Assembly: GCF_900476375.1 (NCBI RefSeq)
Contig: NZ_UPPP01000094.1
Coordinates: 180,177 to 244,176, forward strand
DNA: 64,000 nt
Source: Allolucifera butyrica
Lineage (GTDB): Bacteria > Bacillota > Negativicutes > Sporomusales > UPPP01
Direction: 5' to 3'
The position numbers and the translations under genes were made by a program. The notes beneath the pieces are model-generated. The model ran no database searches, was not told the origin of the DNA, and saw nothing but the letters and a program-made list of their open reading frames with translations. Below are positions 27,072 through 35,939 of the stretch, piece by piece; the stretch's first letter is position 1, and each line of letters opens with the position of its first letter.

Positions 27072-27551
27072 ATGATTATGAAATTGGGGCAATATCGTCT
27101 GAACTCCAGGATTGAAGAGTATTCCCAGGATGAATTAGGCTTATTTGGCCGGGAATCCTATGCATTAATGGCTACATACGGCATCAAACGGCAGTATAAA
27201 AAAGAAGAATTCTTTTGGATTACCGATAATCTGCTCTGTGGGATGAAATGTTCTGAATCCTTTGTTGCCGCCATTGACGGCACAATCTATAAAATTTGCT
27301 TTCGCCATAATACGGTTGTCCGGTCGGAGTGCCAGGAATATCGTGATGCAGTAGTGAAATTTGTCATTGAGCAAATGGGAGGAAATTATGAATTGACTAA
27401 GTTGAACGACGGCCGTATCCGGTGTATGTGGCAATGTCCTTCGGCAACAGGGATAGTAACGCTGGAGGCGGAAGATTATGCCACGATGCTGGCGCTAACC
27501 TCCGGTTTGCTTCAATCGGTTCCCAAACGGCGTTTTTTCGGCATTTTTTAA
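27072..27551 (+). CDS. Hypothetical protein, 159 aa
   Basis: Begins MIMKLGQYRLNSRIEEY. A mixed alpha/beta soluble protein with FFWITDNLLCGMKCSESFVAAI and CFRHNTVVRSECQEYRDAVVKF. I recognise no family. ATG 27072 is placed 9 bp after AGGGAGGG; the ATG at 27063 overlaps that site. A membrane protein gene follows after 34 bp and is probably co-transcribed. Confidence 0.65.
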   Translation: MIMKLGQYRLNSRIEEYSQDELGLFGRESYALMATYGIKRQYKKEEFFWITDNLLCGMKCSESFVAAIDGTIYKICFRHNTVVRSECQEYRDAVVKFVIEQMGGNYELTKLNDGRIRCMWQCPSATGIVTLEAEDYATMLALTSGLLQSVPKRRFFGIF

Positions 27552-27585
27552 GGTTGCTTTAAAATTTGGAAAGGGAGACAAAAAA

Positions 27586-27921
27586 ATGAGTCGCATCTGG
27601 CTTGAATTATTTGTAATTATGATGGTTGGCAGTATTTTTAAAGAAGGGTTTCTTAACATAATGTTCTGGGTTTTAATTGACCTTGTTGTTTTGGCGGCTT
27701 GTTATTGGCGGCTAAAGCGGTATCCTTATATTGATATGAAAAAAAGCATGTTGTTTTTAGGTGGGATTACCGCTGTAAATATTTTAATTGATCTTGGAGT
27801 GTTAAGCAGCATGCTGGGAAATATTCTGTTTCTTGCCCTGCTGCTCTGGATGATAGTTGGCGGCAGTGACAGGGGAGGGGGCCCGCGACGTTCAAATTTG
27901 CGCCATAAGTGGCATAAATAA
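27586..27921 (+). CDS. Small hydrophobic membrane protein, 111 aa
   Basis: Three or four hydrophobic segments (IWLELFVIMMVGSIF, FWVLIDLVVLAACYW, MLFLGGITAVNILIDLG, NILFLALLLWMIVGG) and a basic glycine-rich tail (GGGPRRSNLRHKWHK). ATG 27586 follows GAAAGGGAGACAAAAA. Family not recognised; likely partner of the preceding gene. Confidence 0.65.
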   Translation: MSRIWLELFVIMMVGSIFKEGFLNIMFWVLIDLVVLAACYWRLKRYPYIDMKKSMLFLGGITAVNILIDLGVLSSMLGNILFLALLLWMIVGGSDRGGGPRRSNLRHKWHK

Positions 27922-28087
27922 GGGCATTCTACTACCAGCACTTTCAATAAATAATCAATCCGGATTATTATTATCAGAAATATGGCGGCGAAGGATAGAT
28001 TAAAATAAATGTAAATATATGGTAATTAAGTATGATATTGTAAATAAATAGTTACTATTTAGGGATTTTAACATCAGGCCTTTGTCT

Positions 28088-28216
28088 TTTGAACACCGGA
28101 TGCTAAGTATTATGTCGAATGTGAGATGGATATAAAAGCTTGTTCCAACAGGTATTACACTTGATTTGACTGACATTTCGACATAGTCGTATCCGGTGCA
28201 TAAACATTATGTCGTA
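28088..28216. promoter_or_regulatory. Inverted repeat with two perfect 0A boxes upstream of the kinase
   Basis: TGTCGAA at 28113-28119 and its complement TTCGACA at 28177-28183 are exact Spo0A heptamers, with a 6/7 match TGTCGTA at 28210-28216. They lie in a longer imperfect inverted repeat: ACACCGGATGC...ATGTCGAA against TTCGACAT...ATCCGGTGC. The 400-bp intergenic region is otherwise A/T-rich and without a gene. Control by Spo0A is inferred. Confidence 0.55.
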
Positions 28217-28321
28217 TTTTTACGAAAAGTTATTGGGCTACTTTGGCAGGAAATACAAATATTTACAAGAAAATAGTCATCACCTTAATTTGGAATCTTG
28301 TAGTAAAAGGGGTGGCGAATT

Positions 28322-29461
28322 ATGTATTCCGCCGAAGTATGTGATAATAAAGTGATGTATCTGGCTAGGGAAGATGATTATAGGGAGTTTTTTGAAACAA
28401 CCAAAATTGGTATTATGTATTTAGACCATTCTATGCATATAAAGAATTTAAACCGGGAAGCGGAAAAAATCTGTGGCATAGACCGGACCCAGGTGATCGG
28501 CAAAAAAGCCAAGGCAGTGTTTCAAAATTACGGCGAACCATTTCTTAAGATGTTTTCCATTTCAGAATATGATGATTTTTATTCGGCTAACATTAAATTT
28601 AAATTGAAAGAGCAGATGGTTTATATTCATGTTGATACGCTGCGGCTGCCCAATTCTTTCGGCAATACCGGCGGTGTTCTCATTGTCATGCAGGATGTGT
28701 CGGCGGTCCGGGCCGCTATAAAACAGATTCAAACCACGAAAATGCTAATGTCCCTTGGTGAACTGGCTGCGGGGGTCGCCCATCATGTACGGACTCCTTT
28801 GACAACGATCAGCGGGTATTTACAGGTGATGCTGGGCCGGCTGGAGGATGATGAATACACGGTGCGGCGCGATGTACTGGAGACGTTATTGGATGAAGTC
28901 TCCTACATTAATAATGTTGTTAAAGAATTGATTTTATTTGCTAAACCGCCGATTGCCAAGGAAACTGGGGTTAATATTAACAAAGTCCTGGAAGAAGCAT
29001 TGTTTTTAACTTTTAAGGAGCTTGACGGCGATAATATTATTATTGAGAAACAACTAGCCTCCAACCTGCCGCTAATCAATGCGGACAGGAATTTGATGAA
29101 GCAGGTTATGATGAATATTATGCAGAACGCCATCGAAGCCATGCCGGGAGAGGGTACTTTGAGTATAAAATCATGGCTTCATGCCGATCTGAACATGTTA
29201 GTTATCGCGATCCGGGATACCGGTTCCGGTGTTGCCCCGGAAATACTGGCACGGATTTTTGAACCTTTCTATACGACCAAACTGGACCGGATGGGGATTG
29301 GGTTACCGATTGCCCACCGAATTGTAGCCGAGCACGGCGGGTTTATTAATATCAGTTCCGATGATAATCGCGGTACAAAGGTACATATTTATTTACCGGC
29401 TACAGACGACCGGGTTCGTCACCTGACCTTGGTACATCAACAAATCCTCAATCTTCAATAA
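28322..29461 (+). CDS. Orphan PAS-domain sensor histidine kinase (sporulation-kinase type)
   Basis: 379 aa, no membrane segment, so cytoplasmic. A PAS domain spans about 20-130 (EFFETTKIGIMYLDHSMHIK). The HisKA box is GVAHHVRTPLTTISGYLQVM near 150, where the histidine is followed by VRTPL rather than EIRNPL; the GYLQ ending is shared with Bacillus KinA-E. The ATPase domain has NIMQNAIEAMPGEG (N box), DTGSGV and GIGLPIA. No response regulator is adjacent. Together with upstream 0A boxes this suggests input to Spo0A, directly or by relay. ATG 28322 follows AAAAGGGGTGGCGAATT. Confidence 0.88.
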   Translation: MYSAEVCDNKVMYLAREDDYREFFETTKIGIMYLDHSMHIKNLNREAEKICGIDRTQVIGKKAKAVFQNYGEPFLKMFSISEYDDFYSANIKFKLKEQMVYIHVDTLRLPNSFGNTGGVLIVMQDVSAVRAAIKQIQTTKMLMSLGELAAGVAHHVRTPLTTISGYLQVMLGRLEDDEYTVRRDVLETLLDEVSYINNVVKELILFAKPPIAKETGVNINKVLEEALFLTFKELDGDNIIIEKQLASNLPLINADRNLMKQVMMNIMQNAIEAMPGEGTLSIKSWLHADLNMLVIAIRDTGSGVAPEILARIFEPFYTTKLDRMGIGLPIAHRIVAEHGGFINISSDDNRGTKVHIYLPATDDRVRHLTLVHQQILNLQ

Positions 29462-29468
29462 CTGGTTT

Positions 29469-29499
29469 AATCCGCCTGCCAAGAGCCGGCGGATTTTTG
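29469..29499 (+). terminator. Terminator after the kinase gene
   Basis: AATCCGCC / GGCGGATT stem, 11-nt loop, then TTT. Confidence 0.82.
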
Positions 29500-29573
29500 T
29501 CATACATGCTAAATGCCCTTCATACTATTGCTTTAAACGGTATATTTCAAACTTTGGCGAAGAAGGGATACGC

Positions 29574-30788
29574 ATGCTAAAAAAAACGGTGTTTTTTCTT
29601 GCTTTATTGTTGCCTGTGCTAGCCGCGCCTGTATTGGCAGGCCCCAAGGTATTGACTGTGACGAATCCCAGGTTGGTTATTAATTTGCCGAGCCGGACTC
29701 TGGACGTGTATTCCGGGAATTCACTGGTAAAGGAATACCCGGTTGCTGTCGGCAAGCCTTCGTCGCCTACGCCGTTGGGCGATTTTTCCATTCTCAGCAA
29801 AGAAGTAAACCCGTGGTGGTATCCGCCCTGGGGCGGGAATTCGATACCGTCCGGACCGGATAATCCTTTAGGGTACCGCTGGATGAGCTTTTTGCCGCTG
29901 TATGGCATTCATGGCACGAATGCTCCATGGGAGATCGGCATGACGGCTTCGCATGGCTGTGTCCGGATGAAGGAAGAAGACGCGGAAGAATTATTCGCCG
30001 TAGTAAACTGCGGTACACCGGTAAAGGTAACCTATGACCGGATCAAATTATGCAAAGAAGAGAATGGGACTGTTTCTTTGGGTATTTATCCGGATATTTA
30101 TGGTCGCGGCGACATTTCCCTGGCTGATTTGAAAGAAGTGTTAGCTGAATCCGGTTATAATAATTTGGTAGACGATAAATTTCTTCTTAACCTCATTAAA
30201 ACGCAGCCGGATAAACAGACCGTTCTTGGACAGTTCGCTGGTCTTAAAATCAATGGTAAGCTACAGACGGAGCGGGTACTGGTGCAAAACGGTATAATAT
30301 ACGTTCCGGTATGGACGGTGGCGGGGGCTCTGTCCACATCGATTCAGTGGGATCAATCAACTTCCCGTGTTTGCAGCAAGGGCCGGGTGGTTCCCGCGAT
30401 GATTAAGGGGGATATCATTTACGTGACCTTGGCTGACAGCAAACTTTTGTTTGGAGGGGAGCAGATTTGGCAGGAAGAAGACCACGCTTTATCAATTTAC
30501 CGGCTGGCAGTATTCTTAAATGGCAAAGTAATCGAACCTGATGTTCAGGTTATCGACGGCATCTTAGCAGTGCAGGTTTTGCCGTTAGCCAATGCTTTAG
30601 AACAGAACGTTGTCTGGAATCAAGGGGAACGGTTTCTGCGCGGGACGGAGGGAAATAAAATTCCCATTGATCTTTTGAACGGTGAACCATATATAAAAAT
30701 TACCCGGATTAATGAGGCGTTCAATACCTTTGTATATTGGAATGAACCGATGCGGCGCATCGAACTGACATATCCCGCCGGGGCGTAG
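29574..30788 (+). CDS. L,D-transpeptidase (YkuD) with C-terminal stalk-like domain
   Basis: 404 aa. The signal peptide (KKTVFFLALLLPVLAAPVLA) directs export. The YkuD domain at about 25-155 carries LPSRTLDVY, GIHGT and the catalytic SHGCVRM near 125-131; it cross-links peptidoglycan through meso-DAP. Residues 220-400 form two copper-amine-oxidase-N-like modules (LKINGKLQ...VLVQNGIIYVPV; VFLNGKVIE), a surface-binding fold common in Firmicute exported proteins. ATG 29574 follows GAAGAAGGG. A hairpin ends the transcript. Confidence 0.88.
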   Translation: MLKKTVFFLALLLPVLAAPVLAGPKVLTVTNPRLVINLPSRTLDVYSGNSLVKEYPVAVGKPSSPTPLGDFSILSKEVNPWWYPPWGGNSIPSGPDNPLGYRWMSFLPLYGIHGTNAPWEIGMTASHGCVRMKEEDAEELFAVVNCGTPVKVTYDRIKLCKEENGTVSLGIYPDIYGRGDISLADLKEVLAESGYNNLVDDKFLLNLIKTQPDKQTVLGQFAGLKINGKLQTERVLVQNGIIYVPVWTVAGALSTSIQWDQSTSRVCSKGRVVPAMIKGDIIYVTLADSKLLFGGEQIWQEEDHALSIYRLAVFLNGKVIEPDVQVIDGILAVQVLPLANALEQNVVWNQGERFLRGTEGNKIPIDLLNGEPYIKITRINEAFNTFVYWNEPMRRIELTYPAGA

Positions 30789-30812
30789 GAAAGACCGCTG
30801 ACGCGGTCTTTC
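30789..30812 (+). terminator. Terminator after the L,D-transpeptidase gene
   Basis: GAAAGACCGC, TGAC, GCGGTCTTTC. Directly abuts the stop codon of the opposite-strand 57-aa gene. Confidence 0.78.
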
Positions 30813-30986
30813 TTACGAATAGTCGACTCCTTTTTGCAAATCGTCCGCGGCTATGGTTTCCACACCGACTTCATATTTCATTTCGGCCGGCGCGGTGCGA
30901 CTCTCTTCTCTTAACAATGATTCCAGACCAATGGTCGATTTGCCGTCAATATTCTTGCCGTTCCAAAAATGGTAAATTTTCTGCAT
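30813..30986 (-). CDS. Small hypothetical protein (57 aa)
   Basis: Begins MQKIYHFWNGKNIDGKST and ends DDLQKGVDYS. Acidic, no membrane segment, family not recognised. ATG 30986 is preceded by GAGGAGGTTAAAAA, a strong site, which is the main support for a real gene. The stop TAA is immediately beside the transpeptidase terminator, which in reverse could also terminate this gene. Confidence 0.65.
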   Translation of the reverse strand: MQKIYHFWNGKNIDGKSTIGLESLLREESRTAPAEMKYEVGVETIAADDLQKGVDYS

Positions 30987-31121
30987 TTTTTAACCTCCTC
31001 GCCATCTGAATCATGATTTAAGTTTAGTATGTCCGATTTAGATTTAACATACATAACCGATTCCGGATATGATAAAATAAGAAAGGTATTTTTGGCTTGT
31101 TTAGCCAATATAGTAAAGAGC

Positions 31122-31192
31122 TAGTGGTCTGTAAACCCTCTAGCTTTAGAGTTTACAGACCACTAATATAACAGGGGATCTTGTTCCCCTGT
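31122..31192 (+). other. Two strong hairpins upstream of polA
   Basis: First: TAGTGGTCTGTAAAC / GTTTACAGACCACTA (31122-31136 with 31151-31165), extended by TCTA/TAGA in the loop. Second: AACAGGGGA / TCCCCTGTT (31170-31192). Neither is followed by a T run on either strand, so they are not simple terminators. Role unknown. Confidence 0.7.
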
Positions 31193-31249
31193 TATACTTT
31201 GCAATTTACTTTGTCTTAATTTGGTTCATTTGAATAAAGGGGTGTAGAT

Positions 31250-33868
31250 ATGTCCCGTACATTTGTGATTATTGACGGCAGCAGCCTTGTTCACCGGGCC
31301 TTTTATGCTTTGCCCGTTTTAACTACGACAAGCGGACGGTATACCAATGCCGTATATGGTTTTACTACCATGTTGATGAAACTTTTGGATGATATTAAGC
31401 CGGATGCAGTGGCCATAGCATTTGACAAGGGCCGGACCACATTCCGGACGGAATTATATGCGGATTACAAGGCTCACCGGAAGGCTACGCCTGCTGAATT
31501 GTCCGAACAATTTCCCCTGGTACAGGAAGTGGTACAGGCATTTGGTATTACCGTGCTGGAAAAAGAAGGGTTTGAAGGGGATGATATTATCGGCACCCTG
31601 GCGCAAAAGGCTGCCGGCTGGGGTTATGAGGCTTTGATTGTTACCGGGGACAGGGATGCGTTGCAGCTTATAGACGCAAAGGTTAAGGTTATGCTGACCA
31701 AAAAGGGAATATCGGAAATGGATGTTATGGATTGCAAGGCGGTTCAGGCAAAATACGGAGTTACTCCCAAACAAATCATCGACTTGAAAGGATTAATGGG
31801 AGACGCGTCCGACAATATCCCCGGTGTTCCAGGCATTGGTGAAAAGACTGCCGGTAAGCTGATTGCCCAATTTGGTTCGATTGAAAATCTGATTAATCAT
31901 ATTGAACAGGTTGCAGGTAAAAAGTTGCAGGAAAACTTGTATAATCATACGGAACTGGCCATTTTATCCAAGAAACTGGCCACAATTGACTGTGCGATGG
32001 AACTTGACTTTTTACCGGAAACTTTTTGTTATAACCCCGATGGAACCCGCTTGCGGGAGTTATTTACCCGCCTGGAATTCAAAGGGTTACTGATGCGAGT
32101 TAATGCATTATTGCCGCAGGGGGATTGCGAGGCGGACAAGCCCGGAATTTGTTTGCCGCCGATGACTGTATTAACGGCAGAGGAAGCGGTTGACGGTGCG
32201 GTGAGTGAAATCATCCGGACGGGAAGTGTTGAGCTGTATCCCGTCGTTACAGGCCGGATTCCTGAGCTTCAACTGGCGGGAATTGTGTGCTGGCTGTCTG
32301 CGGGACCGGTTTATGCAGCTGCGAACGTCCCAGGCTGGGAAAAAATCGTCTCCCTTTTAGCGGATTCGGCAACAAAGAAAGTGACTCACGATGTTAAAAG
32401 CTTATATAATTATGGCTGGAGCAAGGGCATTAAAATTAATAATGTAGTTTTTGATACCATGCTGGCAGCGTATCTTTTAGAGCCAACGGCGGCGGAATAC
32501 CAGTTTGACAGGCTCATGGACAAATATTTGCAGAAACAGCTGACGTGGCCGGCGGTAACGGATCCTGCCGAGTATGGGGCTGCGGCAATTTTCGCCATCC
32601 ATGAATTATATCCCCCATTGGGTGAATGTCTTTCCCAAAGTGAACTGGACACGCTATATTTTCAAGTGGAATTACCGCTGGCAGGTGTACTTGCCGCGGT
32701 GGAGAGTACGGGGATTAAAGTGGATGCGGCTCATCTTAAGGCGATGTCGGGGGAATTTGCGGCAAAAATTGAAGAACTGCTGCAAGCAATCTACATTCAC
32801 GCCGGTGAACAATTTAACGTTAATTCTACCAAACAATTGGGACAGATTTTATTTGATAAAATAAAATTAAAGGCAGTGAAGAAAACTAAAACCGGGTATT
32901 CCACCGATGCGGAAGTGCTGGAGAAATTAGCCGGGCAACATCCGATTATTGATAAACTATTGGAATATCGTTTGTTAATGAAACTCAAGTCTACTTATCT
33001 TGACGGGCTCAGCGCATTAATTCATCCGGTTACCGGTCGGATCCATACGACATTTAATCAAACCGTAACGGCTACGGGGCGGTTAAGCAGTTCGGATCCT
33101 AACTTGCAGAACATACCGATCCGGACGGAGATGGGGCGGCGTATCCGGGAATTGTTTGTGCCCGGTGACGGATGGGACTATCTGGTAGCCGCCGATTATT
33201 CCCAAATTGAATTGCGGATTTTGGCTCATATTTCGCAAGACCGGAATTTGACGGAGGCCTTTCTGCACAATCAGGACATACATACCCGGACGGCTGCCGA
33301 AGTCTTCGGCGTACCTATGGAAATGGTAACCGGCGAAATGCGTTCACGGGCTAAGGCGGTTAATTTTGGCATTGTTTATGGCATCAGTGATTACGGCCTG
33401 TCAAGGGATATCGGCGTTAGCCGTAAAGAGGCCGGCGAATACATTCAGAGTTACTTTGCAAAATACCAGGGCGTGAAAAATTATATTGATACGGTAGTGA
33501 GGGAAGCCCGCCATCAGGGCTATGTCACAACCTTGTTTGGGCGGCGGCGCAATCTGCCGGATATTAACAGCAGTAATTTCAATCAGCGTTCCTTTGCCGA
33601 GAGAACGGCTATGAACACGCCGATTCAGGGAACGGCAGCGGATATTATAAAAAAGGCTATGCTGGATGTGGCGCAAACGTTGGCGGCGCAAAAACTGCGC
33701 AGCCGGATTCTGCTGCAGGTACACGACGAACTGGTTCTTGAGGTTGCAGCGGAAGAATTAGCGCTAGTGAGTGAACTTGTCAAAACAGCTATGGAGCAAA
33801 CGGTACAGTTGACGGTTCCTTTGCTTGTTGATGTTAAAGTTGGACGAAACTGGGCGGAAGCGAAATAA
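31250..33868 (+). CDS. polA: DNA polymerase I
   Basis: 872 aa with three domains: 5' nuclease (about 1-290, DGSSLVHRAFYALP, GLMGDASDNIPGVPGIG), a degenerate 3'-5' exonuclease-like domain (about 320-480) and the polymerase (490-872, with DPNLQNIP, VAADYSQIELRILAHIS near 648, and VHDELVLEV). The place where the exonuclease DxE motif should be reads YPVVTGRIPELQLAG, without the acidic pair, so proofreading is probably lost, as in Bacillus. ATG 31250 follows AAAGGGGTGTAGAT. It heads a run of five closely spaced genes. Confidence 0.95.
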   Translation: MSRTFVIIDGSSLVHRAFYALPVLTTTSGRYTNAVYGFTTMLMKLLDDIKPDAVAIAFDKGRTTFRTELYADYKAHRKATPAELSEQFPLVQEVVQAFGITVLEKEGFEGDDIIGTLAQKAAGWGYEALIVTGDRDALQLIDAKVKVMLTKKGISEMDVMDCKAVQAKYGVTPKQIIDLKGLMGDASDNIPGVPGIGEKTAGKLIAQFGSIENLINHIEQVAGKKLQENLYNHTELAILSKKLATIDCAMELDFLPETFCYNPDGTRLRELFTRLEFKGLLMRVNALLPQGDCEADKPGICLPPMTVLTAEEAVDGAVSEIIRTGSVELYPVVTGRIPELQLAGIVCWLSAGPVYAAANVPGWEKIVSLLADSATKKVTHDVKSLYNYGWSKGIKINNVVFDTMLAAYLLEPTAAEYQFDRLMDKYLQKQLTWPAVTDPAEYGAAAIFAIHELYPPLGECLSQSELDTLYFQVELPLAGVLAAVESTGIKVDAAHLKAMSGEFAAKIEELLQAIYIHAGEQFNVNSTKQLGQILFDKIKLKAVKKTKTGYSTDAEVLEKLAGQHPIIDKLLEYRLLMKLKSTYLDGLSALIHPVTGRIHTTFNQTVTATGRLSSSDPNLQNIPIRTEMGRRIRELFVPGDGWDYLVAADYSQIELRILAHISQDRNLTEAFLHNQDIHTRTAAEVFGVPMEMVTGEMRSRAKAVNFGIVYGISDYGLSRDIGVSRKEAGEYIQSYFAKYQGVKNYIDTVVREARHQGYVTTLFGRRRNLPDINSSNFNQRSFAERTAMNTPIQGTAADIIKKAMLDVAQTLAAQKLRSRILLQVHDELVLEVAAEELALVSELVKTAMEQTVQLTVPLLVDVKVGRNWAEAK

Positions 33869-33882
33869 AGGGAGGAGTTACA

Positions 33883-34707
33883 GTGCCGGAATTACCGGAA
33901 GTGGAAACGATCCGCCGCACATTAAGTAAAAAAGTACAGGGAAAGACAATTCGGTGCGTGGAGATTTTATTGCCGCGTTTGATAAAGTGGCCGTCGGCGC
34001 CGGAATTTCAGGCCGTAGTTACGCATAAGACGGTTAAGAACTTAGCGCGGCGGGGAAAATATTTATTGTTTTACCTGTCTGAGGGGCAAGTGATGGTTGT
34101 TCATTTACGCATGACCGGGCGGCTATATTACCGGACACCGGATATGGCCCGTGACCGGTTTACGCACTTGGTATTTACCTTCGAAAATGGGGATGAGCTT
34201 TTGTATGCCGATACCCGTACTTTGGGAACACTTTATGTTATGCCGGAAGGAGAATTATGGCGAATTTCCGGTTTGTCGCAAATGGGGCCGGAACCGCTTT
34301 CGGCTGAATTTACTCTCAGTTATTTACAGACCATTTTGGCGAAAAGAAAAGGCAAAATAAAATCCCTGCTGTTGAATCAGAATCTGATTGGCGGCTTGGG
34401 AAATATTTATGTGGACGAAAGTCTTGCTTTAGCCGGAATTCATCCGGAACGGGCCGCCAATAGCCTGACGGATGAGGAGACCAAAAATCTGTTTCAGGCA
34501 ATTAACCAGGTAATTCAAGCGGGAATTGACCATGGCGGTACAACATTCCGGGATTATCGCAATGGTGAAGGAAAAAGCGGCGACCACCAGCGCCATTTGC
34601 GGGTATACGGGCGAAAAAACCAGTTGTGCGCGATCTGTGGCAGTAAAATTGAACGTACGGAAGTGGGCGGACGGGGAACGCATTATTGTCCCCATTGCCA
34701 GCACTAA
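33883..34707 (+). CDS. mutM: Formamidopyrimidine-DNA glycosylase MutM
   Basis: 274 aa; GTG start followed by PELPEVETIRRTL, giving the catalytic Pro after Met removal and the adjacent Glu. The lyase helix-two-turn-helix has QNLIGGLGNIYVDESL, and the C-terminal zinc finger CAIC...YCPHC is complete. Removes 8-oxoguanine and FaPy lesions. It lies 14 bp after polA, behind AAAGGGAGGAGTTACA, giving a base-excision-repair gene pair. Confidence 0.96.
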   Translation: MPELPEVETIRRTLSKKVQGKTIRCVEILLPRLIKWPSAPEFQAVVTHKTVKNLARRGKYLLFYLSEGQVMVVHLRMTGRLYYRTPDMARDRFTHLVFTFENGDELLYADTRTLGTLYVMPEGELWRISGLSQMGPEPLSAEFTLSYLQTILAKRKGKIKSLLLNQNLIGGLGNIYVDESLALAGIHPERAANSLTDEETKNLFQAINQVIQAGIDHGGTTFRDYRNGEGKSGDHQRHLRVYGRKNQLCAICGSKIERTEVGGRGTHYCPHCQH

Positions 34708-34719
34708 GGGAGTTGGCGA

Positions 34720-35346
34720 ATGATGTTTGTTATCGGCTTGACAGGTGGTATTTCCAGCGGAAAAAGTACGGTGGAAGGTATTTTGTCGAAACTGGGAGCA
34801 TATATAATTGATACCGATAGAATTGCCCGCGAGGTCGTTCAGCCGCAAAAAACGGCCTGGCGGGAAATTGTCCAATGTTTCGGCGAACGGGTTTTAGCAT
34901 TGGATGGCACAATCGACCGCAAGGCGCTGGGAGAAATTGTTTTTAAAGACAGCAATTTTCGGCAGCGCCTGGAAGAGATCACACATCCCCGCATTCTGGA
35001 ATGTGTCCGGCAAGAAATGGCGGAAGCGGAACAAAAAGGAATTCGTATTCTTGTTCTGGATGTCCCTTTACTGATTGAAGCCGGTTGGCGGCATATGGCC
35101 GATGAAGTTTGGGTTGTATATGTGGATTCCGCTACGCAGCGGTCCCGTCTAATGAAGCGGGACGGGATACCTTGCGAGCAGGCCCAACAGCGCATTCGAG
35201 CCCAAATGAATTTAGAAGATAAAGTTCGTCACGGTGATGTTGTGATTGATAATAGCGGCAATTTGGCACAAACCACGGAACAAGTGGTCACGGCTTGGCG
35301 CCGTATTAATAATAATTTGCTGATAATTAATTCAGAAGATAAATGA
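34720..35346 (+). CDS. coaE: Dephospho-CoA kinase
   Basis: 208 aa. A P-loop GLTGGISSGKST near residue 6, then YIIDTDRIAREVV and VLDVPLLIEAGW match CoaE, which phosphorylates dephospho-CoA in the last step of CoA synthesis. Two adjacent ATGs (34720, 34723) both fit AAGGGAG. The polA-mutM-coaE order is common in Firmicutes and favours co-transcription. Confidence 0.95.
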   Translation: MMFVIGLTGGISSGKSTVEGILSKLGAYIIDTDRIAREVVQPQKTAWREIVQCFGERVLALDGTIDRKALGEIVFKDSNFRQRLEEITHPRILECVRQEMAEAEQKGIRILVLDVPLLIEAGWRHMADEVWVVYVDSATQRSRLMKRDGIPCEQAQQRIRAQMNLEDKVRHGDVVIDNSGNLAQTTEQVVTAWRRINNNLLIINSEDK

Positions 35347-35359
35347 TGGAGTGATCACA

Positions 35360-35929
35360 TTGCGTAGCACGGCCTGGATGAAAATCCTGGTAGTCGGCTT
35401 GACCCTGGCAGTGGCAGGCAGCTATTTTGTTTATAACAGTGATTGGTTTCAAAAAAAGTACGTTTATCCCTTTCCCTACCAAGATATGGTTTTTCGCTAC
35501 GCCTTGAAAAATGAGGTTGATCCCTTTTTAGTGGCCAGTATTATCCGGACAGAGAGCAAGTTTATTCCCCAGGCCCGTTCCCGGAAAGGAGCTATGGGAC
35601 TGATGCAGTTAATGCCGGATACGGCAGCTTGGATTGCCCAGAGGATGGATGAGCCGAATTTTGATCCTAAGCAATTACAAGATCCTGAGGTAAACATTCG
35701 CTTGGGAACGTGGTATTTATCTTCTTTAATCAAGGAATTTCAAGGTAACGAAGTGTTGTCTTTAGCTGCTTATAATGGCGGCAGGGGAAACGTCAGACAG
35801 TGGATGCGCCAGAATGGCTGGGAAATGTCGTTTCAGGATGCCCGGCAACTTCCCTTTCCCGAAACCCGGGAATATGTGCGGAAAGTGCTGCGGGACAGAG
35901 CGCGCTACCGCAGTTTATACGGCAGATAG
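35360..35929 (+). CDS. Membrane-anchored lytic transglycosylase (SLT domain)
   Basis: 189 aa with one N-terminal transmembrane helix (WMKILVVGLTLAVAGSYFVY). The SLT goose-type lysozyme fold is shown by IIRTESKFIPQARSRKGAMG with the catalytic Glu, LMQLMPDTAAWIA, and LAAYNGGRGNV. It cleaves MurNAc-GlcNAc bonds to form anhydro-muropeptides. TTG 35360 is spaced about 7 bp from TGGAGTG; the in-frame GTG 35351 overlaps that site. It lies 13 bp after coaE. Confidence 0.88.
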   Translation: MRSTAWMKILVVGLTLAVAGSYFVYNSDWFQKKYVYPFPYQDMVFRYALKNEVDPFLVASIIRTESKFIPQARSRKGAMGLMQLMPDTAAWIAQRMDEPNFDPKQLQDPEVNIRLGTWYLSSLIKEFQGNEVLSLAAYNGGRGNVRQWMRQNGWEMSFQDARQLPFPETREYVRKVLRDRARYRSLYGR

Positions 35930-35939
35930 GAGGAAATGG

